A DNA stretch of 64,000 nucleotides from Rhabdophis nuchalis (lineage: Eukaryota; Chordata; Lepidosauria; Squamata; Natricidae). The number at the start of each line of letters is the position of its first letter. Position 1 is the first letter of the stretch. A program made the position numbers and the translations under genes. The notes below the pieces were generated by a model. It was given only the letters and a program-made list of their open reading frames with translations. It had not been told where the DNA came from and made no database searches. The stretch is from NCBI GenBank assembly GCA_039707465.1, contig CM077649.1, positions 11,406,501 through 11,470,500 on the forward strand, in the 5' to 3' direction. Shown here piece by piece: positions 53,460-64,000 of the stretch.

Positions 53460-54375
53460 TATGTGTGTTATGCATGTGATTGGGTAAGATATACACATTC
53501 TCTTGAGAACAGGCAACAGAGTTTCATTTTTAAAGTGGGCTGGTGTGCTGACAGTAAAAAATGGCAATAAAGTTATCTTATTTTATCAAAGGACTGGGTG
53601 GTGCGTTTAATAACTTTAATAACCTATGTAAAGAGAGGGAAAACATACTGTGTAAGTAAATGGTTTGAATAAATGAAGATTGGTTTTGGTGGTCAGAAAA
53701 GCAATTTGTCAGCATTTCTTTTTAAATTTAAAGATTGGTGGGGAAGACTTCTTTGGGAGGAGTTAAAAAATATGAATGCAAGTCCAACCTGCAAAGAAGC
53801 TTGGTTGAGCACAGAAGAATGACTGCTAATTAAAAGCATAAATATTGAATATATGTCTAAGAAACGTACAATGTCTGGCAAAGAGATTTCCATGTTTAAA
53901 ATGAGCTTTAAAAATAAATAATTAAATCAGTGTACAAACTAGTGGGGCAACTAGGGAGTACAAATATTTGCAAAGTATTGAGCCAGATATGAAAAATGCC
54001 AACAACTTTAATGCTCCAAAGAGACACAGTAACTTTCTTTTGTCTACTGTTGTTTGTTTTCCCATAAATATAATAGAAAGTATGTGAGATTTCTGGAAGT
54101 AATGTGCTCAAATTTATGTAAAGAAGCAAATTGTGTTCACATTTATATAAAGAAGCAAATCTATATTTATTTATACATCTATACATTAATAATAGTACTA
54201 AGATAATAAAAAGAAATCAATCTGCAACATAACCGGACTTGATCAATATTATCATTCAATAAACAAAACAAGTGGAAGTGTCACCACAATCTATAAACGC
54301 TCAATGAATGAACTTAAGTTTTATGTGATTTTCTGAGTGACATCAAGGAGGTAGCAAGGCAGATTTCAACTGAAA
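53460..54375. other. no recognised feature
   Basis: AT-rich, unassigned. Confidence 0.5.
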
Positions 54376-54379
54376 TGAT

Positions 54380-54720
54380 GTTCCAAAGTATATGTTGTGT
54401 CACTAAAACAGGACCATATTAGATGTGTTTCATTAGAGAACTGCATTGACAGGGACAAATCTAATTGGAGGAGGCAGACTTTAAAGTACCTAGATGCCAA
54501 GCCATATGTGGTTTTCTAGATCTAAACCAAAATTTTTGAATTATCTGTTGGAAGCCAGTGCACGGCCGATAGCATAGGGGTAACATCTGGAGTTAACACA
54601 TGGGCCACTCCATTCTGGACAAAGCACAGCTTCTTAGCAGTCTTTAAAGGCAAGTATTATGTCTTGCAGGAATTCAACTGGATAGTGATGAGTTACCACG
54701 ACAAGCTCCATCCATTTCAA
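54380..54720 (-). pseudogene. old L2-like LINE fragment
   Basis: The layout parallels the L2 at 9660: GGAAGCCAGTGCACGGCC, GGGGTAACATCTGG, TGGGCCACTCCATTCTGGAC and TCTTTAAAGGCAAG correspond to the RT C-terminal coding region in complement. Heavily diverged. Confidence 0.5.
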
Positions 54721-54878
54721 GTAGAATTGAAATTGCCACACTAGCCAGAGTTGAATAAAAGTCCCTCTGGCTAAGACTTCTAGTGCAACTCTATAGTAGG
54801 AGCTGTGCAAGAAAATGCAAAATAAGTTACGAAACATTTCAGGAGTGTTTTTATAGAATAATAAAAGCAAGATAGGCT

Positions 54879-55702
54879 TAAGATACAGAAGGATCTTAAC
54901 AAACTTGAACATTGGGCACTATCTAATAAAATGAAATTCAATTGTGAAAAAAGTAAGGTTCTACATTTAGGCAAGAAAAACAAAATGCACAGGTACAGTA
55001 TAGGTGGTACCTTGCTCAATAGTAGCAACTGTGAGAGGGATCTTGGAATCCTAGTGGACAACCATTTAAATATGAGCCAGCAGTGTGCAGCAGCTGCCAA
55101 AAAAGCCAACACAGTTCTAGGCTGCATAAACAGAGGGATAGAATCTAGATCACGTGAAGTGTTAATGCCACTGTATAGTGCCTTGGTAAGGCCACACTTG
55201 GAATACTGCATACAGTTTTGGTCGCCACGATGTAGAAAAGACGTGGAGACTCTGGAAAGAGTGCAGAGAAGAGCAACCAAGATGATTAGGGGACTGGAGA
55301 CTAAAACATATGAAGAACGGTTGCAGGAGCTGGGTATGTCTAGTTTGATGAAGAGAAGGGCCAGGGCAGACATGATAGCAGTGTTCCGATATCTCAGAGG
55401 GTGCCACAAAGAAGAGGGAGTCAAGCTATTCTCCAAGGCACCTGGGGGCAGGACAAGAAGCAATGGGTGGAAACTAATCAAGGAGAGAAGCAACTTAGAA
55501 CTAAGGAGAAATTTCCTGACAGTTAGAACAATTAACCTCTGGAATAGCTTGCCTCCAGAAGTTGTGAATGCCCCAACCCTGGAAGTCTTTAAAAAGATGT
55601 TAGATAGCCATTTGTCTGAAATGGTATAAGGTTCCTGCCCATGCAGGGGGCTGGACTAGAAGCCCTACAAGGTCCCTTCCAACTCTGCTATTGTATTGTA
55701 TT
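54879..55702 (+). mobile_element. CR1 LINE 3' end, second recent copy
   Basis: 5'-truncated and longer than the 38.7-kb copy by about 130 bp at its 5' end. Ends AAGGTCCCTTCCAACTCTGC then ATTGTATTGTATT. Confidence 0.92.
54931..55629 (+). pseudogene. CR1 reverse transcriptase C-terminal fragment (232 aa, open)
   Basis: [85 protein letters not shown] and [20 protein letters not shown], with no internal stop. It differs from the 38.7-kb copy by a handful of residues (for example RARAD versus RTRGD). Frame upstream of this ATG (LEHWALSN-like) is also CR1. RT palm and endonuclease are missing. Confidence 0.9.
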
Positions 55703-55704
55703 AT

Positions 55705-57226
55705 AGCTATCATGAAAGTAGCTATCTCAATCATAAAAATAGTGTTCATTATCAAAATGTTTATATTCCATTACAGTGTTAAAACTGCTATAAAACATGG
55801 TAGCTACCCCTCATGTTTTATTTGAATATTTAGAAGAGAATACAAATTTAATTGTCACTTTGAATGTACACTAATCAGCATACATTAAAATAAAATTTCA
55901 TTGTATTCAGCTCTCAAAAGATAACCATTATGCACACACGCACACACGACACAAAGAAACATCACAGTCTAGTTCGGATGTGTACATATACATGGCAAAA
56001 AAATCACCAAGGGTTCCAAAATAGCTAAAAACACGATGTGCCAATAAAGACTGTTGGTCATATCTTAACTTAATCAGACTACCTTGCTCAAACGCACCAA
56101 GACCTTCCAATCCATGTGGCCTATATCCCTTATATCTATATTTCCTGTAGCTAATAATATCAGATTATAATTTGTGAAATTTGTTACAGATTTGCCAGCT
56201 GAGTACTTATGTACCATTCTTCTTTGTAGATAAAATATTCCTCACCGTCAGTTCCCCAATATTAGAAACTTTCAGGTGCGCCAAAGGCATTCTAAATGAA
56301 CAGTGTGCAATAGAATGGGGTTGGTCTATGAATCTTTTATTTATATATACATTATTTATATATACATTCATCAAAGTTCCCACTTACCATATTAATTTTA
56401 AAAATAAGGCTCCATAGCTTTTAGACATTTCAGGAAGAAGAAAGGATAAGACAACAACGAAACAGAACTGTTACTTATTAGACAAAAGAGACAAAAGATA
56501 GCTGGATATAGGGGAGAAAATTAACTTTCTTCAATCTTGCAAGCATATGTGCCAAATGATAATATTTGTGACATTGAAGCATTTGCAAGATAAGGATAAA
56601 TCATAATTTTATGCCTATCGCATTTTAGTTCAGTGGCTTACTGGGAAAGTTGTTCAAGATTACCTTTAATGCAGATCTCCATGAAAGATTGCTTCTAACT
56701 CTTAAGCGTCTGTGATCTCAAGTTGAAAATCAACTGGCAAATAAGATTTTTTTAAATCATTTTTCCATGGAATTTAACAAGGGCTTCTGCTGTTCGATAT
56801 CTAGGGCTAGGTTAATTATTTTAAAGTTATTTCTGGTGAGTTGCTCTGTATCTAGGTGATACAGATTGTAAATTAATGAACCTATTCTAAAACTCAAGCC
56901 TTAATTCTGATTTCAGGGGAAATAAACAATAATTACCTTCAGTGCTTCCAACTATCAAATTTGAGAGCTTGTGCTTTCTTGTTTTAATATTCCCTTAGAT
57001 CTCTGATATGCCCGATTCCAAATGTATAAATGTTCTTCTAGTCAGAAATAGCTTGAAATTTCATCGTTAACTCCATTAATTTTATCTGACCTTACTGGGA
57101 GGTATCAGAAATTAATGTAGTTCAATCTAACTCTTCAGAATTTGAGGAGGCTAACACTATTTCATCTGAGTCCAGGATTACAGGAGAATGCACGCTTTAT
57201 TAATTTGTCAGCATCAGGAGGGGAAC
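55705..57226. other. no recognised feature
   Basis: AT-rich with a short ACAC tract near 55932; no motif-bearing frame. Confidence 0.5.
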
Positions 57227-57234
57227 CTCTACCT

Positions 57235-57458
57235 CAGGGGTAGTAAACCTTTTTATACCTACCGCCTACTTTTGTATCTCTGTTAATAGTAAAAAATTTA
57301 ACCGCCCACCGGTTCCACAGTAATGGTGATTTATAAAGTAGGGAAGTCAATTAAATTTAAAAAAGGAAAGTGCTTCAGTATCGGACAAAACCCTTACCAC
57401 CCACCATAAAAGTGGAACGCCCACTAGTGGGTGGTAGGGACCAGGTTGACTACCACTG
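57235..57458. mobile_element. hAT-like MITE (CAGGGGTAGTAAACC family)
   Basis: CAGGGGTAGTAAACC to GGTTGACTACCACTG; 8-bp duplication CTCTACCT/CTCTAGCT (7 of 8). Internal ACCGCCCACCGG and ACCACCCACC blocks. Confidence 0.85.
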
Positions 57459-57466
57459 CTCTAGCT

Positions 57467-57841
57467 TATGATGACAAAACATAAGCCATCTTCTTCATTA
57501 TTTGAATGATGATATTGAAATATTATTAAATTAGTGAGGAACAGTGAAACTATTTAGGAATAAATGCAGGTATCTGTAAGGGTATCTTAATGGTATATAT
57601 ATTTATTTTTTCTTTACCATATTTTCAATTTATTTTCTATTTTCCTTTCCCCCCCCCCTGCACTTTCTATGTTTTCATTCTGTCTTAGTTAATATTAGCT
57701 TTTATCGTAATTTTTAATAAAATTATTTTTAAAAAATCAAGAGCAATTCCATGCACAGGGTTGGTGCCAGTAGTGCCCTACTGGCTTCTTGTAGTCTTTT
57801 AAGGACTATTTCAACATAGTTTCTGTAAGGTGTGGCAGGAG
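57467..57841. other. no recognised feature; C10 run
   Basis: Unassigned; C10 at 57649-57658. Confidence 0.45.
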
Positions 57842-58047
57842 CAGTGGTGGGTACCTACCGGTTTGGGCCAGTTTGGCCGAACCAGTAGTGATGTGGCAGC
57901 CTGGGTCGCTGGAACCGGCAGTGACCCAGGCCTGCCACGTCCCCGAACCTACCGGCACTGTAGGCACCGTCATCTTGGTTTTTTGCTTCTGCGCATGCGC
58001 AGAACAACTTTTATTGCATTGCGCATGCACGGACAGCTGGAAGATTT
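57842..58047 (+). mobile_element. CAGTGGTGGG-type MITE fragment, interrupted by half-L1
   Basis: Begins CAGTGGTGGGTACCTACCGG and runs into the target duplication of the half-L1. The right end was not found after the insertion. Confidence 0.65.
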
Positions 58048-58603
58048 TTTTTTTATATATTGCAAAAGTTTTATTGGTTTTTACAAATTTTTTCAGGTAG
58101 GATAGGGTAAGAGAAGTACAGAAATATTTTGAGAACTTTCACGTCGAGATCGTTGGCCCCTCCAGGGCTTCTTAATAAGACATTGGTAATACATTTTTCA
58201 ATAATACTACAAGGTGAAAATAAATGCATACATCATAAATTCTAAATTCTATGCTGGCAGTCGTGTACAAACATCCAGATAAAAGTTATACTGTATTAAT
58301 AAAAAGAAAAGTCATTTTTTAGATCTAAGTCTCTTGGCAATTGTGTCTTCTTGTTCTCCTTCCTGGCCCCCAGTGGGCGGGGCTGTGGCCCCCTCTGCCC
58401 CTCCTGGATCATCCCCCAGGGTAGAGGAATGTTTTTTAAGAAAGGCTTCCGCCTCAGCAACTGTTTTAATCCTTACTCTTCCTCCTTCCCAGAACACCAG
58501 CATCCCTTCTGGCATCGCCCACTTAAACCAAATCCCGTGTTTAAACAATTTTTTAGATAAGAAGGAATACTTCCTCCTCACCTCTCTAATCTTTTTTGGG
58601 ATC
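58048..58603 (-). mobile_element. half-L1 (HAL1-like) copy, 5'-truncated
   Basis: Same family as 17464-19456: poly-A, CAATAAAA, the same 3' UTR and ORF1 C-terminus. The target duplication is GACAGCTGGAAGATTT versus GACAGCAGGAAGATTT (15 of 16). Truncated within ORF1 at the KIREV segment. The ORF1 stop is followed directly by the same 3' UTR as in the longer copy, with no ORF2. Confidence 0.9.
58312..58581 (-). pseudogene. L1 ORF1p C-terminal fragment
   Basis: 89 open codons: RRKYSFLSKKLFKHGIWFKW, PEGMLVFWEGGRVRIKTVAE and a C-terminal KRLRSKK. This is the C-terminal domain of the ORF1p encoded at 17744-18592, with scattered substitutions. The coiled coil and most of the RRM are missing through 5' truncation; the ATG is accidental. 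Confidence 0.85.
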
Positions 58604-58619
58604 GACAGCAGGAAGATTT

Positions 58620-58791
58620 AAGGGCGAAGAAGAACCCAGAAAGCTGGGTTGATGTATAATTTCAAACAATAATGTGTGAAATCATTTCAATAGAGAAAAA
58701 CGTTTAATTCCTTGCTAAGTGCTTTTAGCAGGTATACAGCTGGATTGATAAACTGACTGTTAACCTGGCAATCCTGGCTCTGTGTTTATAA
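58620..58791. other. no recognised feature
   Basis: A segment GTGAAATCATTTCAATAGAG...TTTAATTCCTT resembles one at about 59807-59842; origin unknown. Confidence 0.4.
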
Positions 58792-58799
58792 TAGAAAAT

Positions 58800-59108
58800 C
58801 AAAGGTGGGTTGCTGCCGGTTGGGCTGAACAGGTAGTGGCACGGAGCAGCTGAGAGTGAACAGGTAGAGTGGCTCTTTTGGCCTGCCCGCCCGCACTCTA
58901 TACCTGTTTTTATGGCAAAAGGCAAATTGCGCACGCACACACAGCATGCGGCGCCTACATAAACCCTGACAATCAGCTGGTTGTAGCAGGGGCGCTGCAT
59001 GCATGGTTTATGCACACGCACGCACCGCATGTCGGGCACACGTATGAATGGGACATGCGCCTGCACAATCAGCGAACCAGTAGTGAAGATAAGTGCAACC
59101 CACCACTG
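58800..59108. mobile_element. hAT-like MITE (CAAAGGTGGGTTG to CCCACCACTG)
   Basis: 309 bp with a perfect 8-bp target duplication TAGAAAAT. Ends and GCCGGTT/AACCAGTAGTG segments match the CAGTGGTGGG family. Confidence 0.9.
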
Positions 59109-59116
59109 TAGAAAAT

Positions 59117-59447
59117 GTCACAATTCTTAGCATACTGATCACTTTCCAAAAAGCAATGTTATGTAACTCATCTTGATGTGTCTTTCTGCTCTTAATGTTC
59201 ATAACTCTTCATGTGTGTGAGTTGCAGAGATACTTAATCCTAACCAATAGAATTGGCAACCTTTCCTGTTATTTGAATTGGGAAACTTCTGTTGCTAAAG
59301 TGCCTTGTGAAAAATCTCCTGATAGCAATAGTGATCAGGCAAGTAGATTAGATATTTTACAAAAAATATTACTAGGAATCTGATTTCTGTAATGTAGACC
59401 TGGTAAAATAAAGATCTGTCTATAATACAATTAAACAAATAAAAGAT
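59117..59447. other. no recognised feature
   Basis: Unassigned. Confidence 0.45.
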
Positions 59448-59685
59448 TACAGTGGTACCTTGGTTCCAGGAGACGCGATGGGTACCAACAAAGATGAGCA
59501 CCAAATAGATTTTTCACATAGGGAATAATGTAGTAAATCACAAGGCAGCCAATACTGACAGGTTCAACGGTGTGTATTGAGTACCAAGCAAATGATGAGT
59601 GCTGGGACAAAATTTTCATGTCAAAATGTGTTAAGTACCAAATTTGATGAATTTTGAAGCAATTGAGTACCAAGATACTACTGTG
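59448..59685. mobile_element. TA-flanked MITE (TACAGTGGTACCTTGG family)
   Basis: TACAGTGGTACCTTGGTTCC to GAGTACCAAGATACTACTGT. The arms are imperfect inverted repeats and GAGTACCAA recurs internally. Mariner-type look. Confidence 0.78.
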
Positions 59686-59689
59686 GTTA

Positions 59690-60268
59690 GCTATTCAAGG
59701 CGTGAGAACTAGATATTAAGAACTCTTTGCCTCTCTGTTTTTTTCCTTGCCTTTCGCAGTGAAATGAAGTTGCCTTCCTTCCTGTTCCAAACCTCATTAT
59801 AATGTATGAAATCATTTGAGCAGAGAAAATGATTTAATTCCTCAACATCCAATGTTTTGAGTTTGAGCGAATCACAAAATGATTGACTAAATCAGGGTAC
59901 TATTAAACTTATTAGTTGCAGCAGAGATACTGCATTGCTCAGATAAGATGCTGTACGAAAGTAAACTTCCTTCCTTTTTAAGACTTCTGGGCAACTAAAT
60001 GTTATGATCATCCATACAAAAGGGTAGCATGCCAATTTTTGCACAGCATTCCTATTTACGTCTGTGGCTGAGTAATCAAATGAAGCAGGGGACAGAAAGC
60101 AGCGAGTACATGAGACAGAAGGAAAAGAAACTACTTATAGAATGCTTGTTATTGATGCTATATAGATTCAGTATAAAATGAGCATTAGACTTAATTTAAT
60201 GTTTGTAAAACGTAAAACTTTTTGTTAGAACAGCGTATACATATAAATGTGCTGACCAGAATTTTTTG
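59690..60268. other. no recognised feature
   Basis: Unassigned AT-rich sequence. Confidence 0.45.
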
Positions 60269-60276
60269 CTCTAGCC

Positions 60277-60416
60277 CAGGGGTCTGCAAAGTTGGCTCTT
60301 TTAAGACTGGTGGACTTCAACTCCCAGAATTCCCCAGCCAGCATAGCTATGCTGGCTGGGGAATTCTGGGAGTTGAAGTCCACCAGTCTTAAAAGAGCCA
60401 ACTTTGCAGACCCCTG
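60277..60416. mobile_element. foldback hAT-like MITE, subfamily CAGGGGTCTGC
   Basis: 140 bp, arms almost perfectly complementary, core GCCAGCATAGCTATGCTGGC. Flanks CTCTAGCC/GGCTAGCC match at 6 of 8. Confidence 0.88.
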
Positions 60417-60424
60417 GGCTAGCC

Positions 60425-61305
60425 AAATTGGTTGCTAAATTGTAGACTTGGGAAGGGAACTTTATTTTCTTTTCCCACTATGCTGTTTAGTAATATTCAT
60501 ACCACTAACAAAAACATTTTTCAAATACCCACTTTTAAAAATAGTTTTGGAATTTGCTTATATGGATTGAAATATTTTTAGATGGCCATTTTTAAAGTCC
60601 TCTCTCTACACGGTACATCTACAAATTGGAAAAAAAAAATCTTGCTTCTCTTAACATACACAGCATAAAAATGTACCAGCCCCCCCCCCCCCTTCTTGAC
60701 AACACTACATCATTTCAATGCAAAGGAAATTATTTCTAAACTCTTATTGTCAAAATGGATGTATGTGGCTTTTGTTCAGGGTAAACAAGAGAAACTCTTT
60801 AGGTTATACGAAAAATATACTGATTGTCGTAAACACCTTTGCTCTTGTTTTTAAAGGGAAAACAACTGTTCTGAATATCTTAGTGCTGAATATGGAATGA
60901 CTTTACAATTACAAATTTTGCTCATTTTTTTCTGCCTAGAATTAATGGAATTGCCATGAGTCATAGAGCCAGGCTGGTGATATTTTATGAACATATAAAA
61001 ACCCAACGTGCATGTGTTGTGTTTGTATGTATATATGTGTACAAATAATCCTTCACACAAGTAATCCTTTAATCTATTGGTAAGAAAGTAGGGAAAGTAC
61101 TATAGTGAGCAGGGCTAAGGAGATAGTTGGAGATCTTTAACTTACTGTTTGCAAGAAATTTGGGTGTTTATACTTTGGCTCCACCCCAGGAGTTTCCAGT
61201 GCTTTACACCTGTCTCAATTTCTAAGTATTGTATTTTGAAATTTAATGAAATTTAAGTTTTTGTATACATTTTATTATATTGAGGTAAAAATTATTTAGT
61301 TTACG
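60425..61305. other. no recognised feature; C13 run
   Basis: AT-rich; C13 at 60680-60692. Confidence 0.5.
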
Positions 61306-61310
61306 ACCAA

Positions 61311-61710
61311 GTAGTAGTTCTCAACTTAACAACTACAATTGAGCCCAAAGTTTCTGATTCTAAGCAAGACAGTTGCTAAGTGAGTTTTGTCCCATTTTAT
61401 GGCCTTTCTTGCTACAGTTGTTAAGTGAATCACTGCACTTGTTAAATCAGTAACACTGTTGTAAATTGAATCTGGCTTCCCCATTGACTTTGCTGGTGAG
61501 AAAGTTGCACAAGATGATCACATGACCCTGGCATACTGCATACATCATAAATATGAGCCACAAAAGTCAAATGTCTCAATCTTGATCACATTTCCATGGG
61601 GATTCGGCAGCAGTCTTAAGTGTTAAAATGATCACGTGTCACTTTTTTGAGTGACGTTGTAATTATGAGTGGTCACTAAATGAATAGTTGTCAATTGAGG
61701 ACTATCTGTA
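61311..61710. mobile_element. TA-flanked MITE (TAGTTCTCAACTTA family)
   Basis: GTAGTAGTTCTCAACTTAAC to GTCAATTGAGGACTATCTGTA; internal AATTGAGCCCAAAGTTTCTG and CTTCCCCATTGACTTTGC as in 39769 and 51181. Confidence 0.8.
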
Positions 61711-61774
61711 TTGTGTTTTTGTTATCTGGTATTTTGTGTAGCATCTGTGCTTATTCAAGTATGAAACCTTAGGG

Positions 61775-61968
61775 CAGGGGTCTCAACTCAATTTACCTGG
61801 GGGCCGCTGGAGGCAGAGTCTAGGTGAGGCTGGGCTGCATAAGGGATTCCACAAAAACATTGTTAAAAAAATATCCTCAAATATTATACTTTCATATCAC
61901 GGTGGGGGCCACAAGACACCGTCCTGCGGGCCGCAATTGGCCCGCGGGCCGCGAGATTGAGACCTCTC
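61775..61968. mobile_element. hAT-like MITE (CAGGGGTCTCAACTC family)
   Basis: CAGGGGTCTCAACTC to GAGATTGAGACCTCTC, with a perfect 8-bp duplication CCTTAGGG. Internal GGGGGCCGC and CCCGCGGGCCGCG blocks. Different from the foldback family despite the shared first seven bases. Confidence 0.9.
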
Positions 61969-61976
61969 CCTTAGGG

Positions 61977-62222
61977 TTTATTCTTTAAAACCCCATTGGC
62001 AACCCTGATCCGCATCCTAACTGGAGTACAGCTTCTTGTTCCTATTTCTCACCTGTCTTTCAAGAAATCACAACATTCAGCATTCTCCCTCCCAAACTGG
62101 CATCTCAAGAATTGTCTTTATTGCGTTGTTTGTTTTCTGTTTTCATTATGCGGGTTATGTGAAACACAGACAACTCTAGGAATGAAGAATAATAGGAGTA
62201 TCTCATAAGATTTTTTTAAAAA
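61977..62222. other. no recognised feature
   Basis: A short open frame (61996-62208) has no motif. Confidence 0.4.
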
Positions 62223-62230
62223 GCCTAGTG

Positions 62231-62603
62231 CCATGATGGCGAACCTATGGCACGGGTGCCACAGGTGGCACGTGGAACCATTCTTTAGGGCACGCGAGGC
62301 GTTTCCCTGTCAGCTCGTGCGCGCATGTGTGCACTGGCCATCTGATTTAGGTTGTCTTTTGAGGCTGTTTTTCACCATCTGGAGGCTTCAGGGAAGCTCC
62401 TGAAGCCTCTGCAGGTGGTGGGGGAGGCTGTTTTCACCCTCCCCGGGCTTCTAGAACGCCTCTGGAGCCTGGGGAGGGTGAAAAAAGTGTGCCAAAAGCA
62501 GGGGGTCACGCACATAGCATTCTGGGTGTGGAACGCCCATGCACGACCCCCCTGCGCTCCCTCTGCTTTTGGCACGCGAGCCAAAAAAGGTTAGCCATCA
62601 CCG
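62231..62603. mobile_element. hAT-like MITE (GATGGCGAACC family), complete
   Basis: CCATGATGGCGAACC to GGTTAGCCATCACCG, 373 bp, duplication GCCTAGTG/GCCTAATG (7 of 8). The interior is partly self-complementary (GAAGCTCCTGAAGCC, CTTCTAGAACGCC). The open frames on both strands are by-products of this. A fragment of the same family is at 16513. Confidence 0.87.
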
Positions 62604-62611
62604 GCCTAATG

Positions 62612-63240
62612 TGTTCAATTTGTTAGTAACAATATTTAGTACCTGTAGTCATTTGATGGGATTTTAAATTCGCCATAATGTATTTATTTATTTATTTATT
62701 ATTTTCTATTTTTATATTTGCTGGGAATTTTTGGACTTAGAATTTGAAAAATACTGACTTAGATGTTACAGATGTCGTGTTTATGTTGCTTAGTAAATAT
62801 TGACTCCAAGTCCCACTGCCATCACTGTAACATATGAAAAGGGCAATATAGAAGTGTACTGCTATAAACAGCCAATGTTTTTTCATTCAAGCCAATGTTT
62901 CCTACTACTTATTAGTATTAGTATATTAGTACATACATTAGTATGTAATACTAATAAAAAGAAAGCTAAGAAAAAGTAAGTGAATATAAATATCCAGAAC
63001 ACACGATGTATGTATTATCCTAACGTATTTATTTGTTCATATTTATGCAAAAACAGTGAGTATCTAGCTCTTCGTTTCTATATCTGCTTGCAGGGAAAAA
63101 GATAAATCTGAACTTGGGAAACTTTAAAAATGATAGAGGAAAAGTCATAATTTCTTCTTTTTAGCAGCATCACAATGGGAAAAGAAAAAAGGGCAGAAAT
63201 TGGAAAGTCTTGATACAGTAGATTCAAAGATCTATTTGCG
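62612..63240. other. no recognised feature; short ATTT repeat
   Basis: TATTTATTTATT at about 62680-62700. Confidence 0.45.
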
Positions 63241-63249
63241 CTAGACAGA

Positions 63250-63505
63250 TCAAGGTATTAGTAACTACCTTTAAAGCGCTCCATGGCAAGGGACCTGGTT
63301 ACCTGCAAGACCGCCTCCTGCCATCAAATACCTCCCACTGACCAGTGCGCTCCCACAGAGAGGGCCTCCTCAGGGTGCCGTCGGCCAGGCAATGTTGGCT
63401 GGCCACCCCCAGGGGGAGAGCCTTCTCTGGCGGCTCCTGCCCTCTGGAATGACCTACCCACCGACCTACGCATGACCACGGACCTGCGCCTCTTCCGTGT
63501 CCCTC
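63250..63505 (+). pseudogene. L2-like LINE C-terminal fragment
   Basis: FKALHGKGPGYLQDRLLP-type coding (with stops and frame changes), REGLLRVPSARQCW-like and ALWNDLPTDLRMTTDLRLFR, the normal L2 C-terminus. It stops at the LFR codons near 63500, just before the usual end. Confidence 0.8.
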
Positions 63506-63670
63506 CTGGCTTGTACTGGCTTCCCGGGAGGTCACACGAGGCTGGCTCCAGGAGATTGTTAACGCTTCCTTGAGTGAGGGGCTCCTACTGACCGTCCTGA
63601 AAGAGGCGGTGGTGAGGACCCTCCTCAAGAAGCCTTCCCTGGACCCAGCTGTGTTATCTAATTACCGTCA
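63506..63670 (+). pseudogene. L2-like LINE, start of reverse transcriptase domain
   Basis: Encodes EIVNASLSEGLLLTVLKEAV and VRTLLKKPSLDPAVLSNYR, the entry of the L2 RT domain. In an intact L2 it lies far upstream of the part at 63250. Cut off after NYR. Confidence 0.8.
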
Positions 63671-64000
63671 TTTTTACTGTTCATTTTTAACTATAATTAT
63701 TCAAAATTCTTAACAAACTGTTTAAAAAAAAATACATTCAACATTCATTTCATTTATTATCAAAACCTTCAGATTACACGGAGCCATGTTTCCCTGTGCT
63801 CCTGCCCACTGATGTGTTCAACTAAATCTTCCCTGTGGAAGAAGATACAAATCAAGGACATCTGAACCTCTTCTGTTTCCCTCCGCCTTCTGAAAGAAGC
63901 TGTGAATTTTCTGGAATGAGCAGAAACCGAACAACAAAAGAATGGCAGCATAAGATGATAGGCTGTATATTTCCGTATTTTGCATAGTATAGTTTTACTC
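63671..64000. other. unassigned end of window with a weak minus-strand exon candidate
   Basis: On the minus strand a pyrimidine-rich tract with CATTCCAG precedes an open stretch KFTASFRRRRETEEVQ, ICIFFHREDLVEHISGQEHR, ETWLRVI and a stop (about 63772-63905). An AATAAA (complement near 63753) follows within about 25 bp. The H-x5-H spacing loosely recalls a U1-type zinc finger but the second Cys is missing. Not a firm gene call. Confidence 0.2.

Noticed and set aside
54780..55493. 237-aa minus-strand ORF
   Set aside because: Reverse shadow of the CR1 RT frame, seen also opposite the 38.7-kb copy.
62352..62594. Overlapping ORFs on both strands at 62.4 kb
   Set aside because: They lie inside a MITE whose interior is partly self-complementary; both frames are by-products.

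Overview
The window looks like ordinary, very repeat-rich vertebrate nuclear DNA, most likely from a squamate reptile and probably a snake. The evidence is the mix of mobile elements: CR1, L2, Rex1-like and R4/Dong-like LINEs, a Bov-B/RTE relic, a Sauria-type tRNA SINE whose 3' end resembles Bov-B, L1-derived elements, Penelope-like elements, DIRS tyrosine-recombinase retrotransposons, solo LTRs, and many hAT-like and TA-flanked MITEs. I see no convincing multi-exon host gene, rRNA, tRNA or CRISPR. Three short stretches with good splice-like signals (12.7-12.9 kb, 37.9 kb, 63.8 kb) are listed as weak exon candidates.

Layout. 0-6.7 kb: a decayed R4/Dong LINE split by a MITE, two foldback MITEs, and a minus-strand CR1 split by an L2 insertion. 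7-8.4 kb: a hAT transposon with 8-bp target duplications and the C-terminal end of its transposase. 8.4-14.5 kb: mostly unannotatable AT-rich sequence plus an L2 copy and a foldback MITE. 14.5-17.2 kb: a Sauria SINE and several MITEs. 17.2-19.6 kb: an L2 3' end split by a complete L1-derived element that has a 5' UTR, ORF1 and 3' end but no ORF2. 20-21.8 kb: a Bov-B-like relic, a solo LTR and a second hAT copy. 21.9-27.8 kb: a nearly intact DIRS element. 28.1-29.1 kb: the 3' half of an L2 with an open reading frame. 29-44 kb: L2 fragments, nested MITEs, a Rex1-like fragment, a CR1 3' end and a second solo LTR. 44-47 kb: a second, decayed DIRS element. 47-53.3 kb: two large TIR/microsatellite MITEs, Penelope-like sequence ending in a 204-bp near-perfect palindrome, and a LINE 5' end. 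54-59 kb: a second CR1 almost identical to the one at 38.7 kb, and a truncated second copy of the ORF2-less L1 derivative. 59-64 kb: MITEs and two L2 pieces in scrambled order.

The coding capacity in the window belongs to mobile elements. The DIRS element encodes a Gag-like ORF1, a reverse transcriptase, an RNase H with a further C-terminal region, and a tyrosine recombinase. One extra C in a short C-run appears to separate RT from RNase H. It carries inverted terminal repeats and an internal complementary region matching the joined ends. The L1 derivative encodes only an ORF1p-like protein, so it would need a replication-competent L1 in trans. Two copies share the same ORF1-to-3'-end junction, which suggests a family (comparable to mammalian half-L1/HAL1) rather than one deleted copy. 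Target-site duplications let several nested insertions be put in order.
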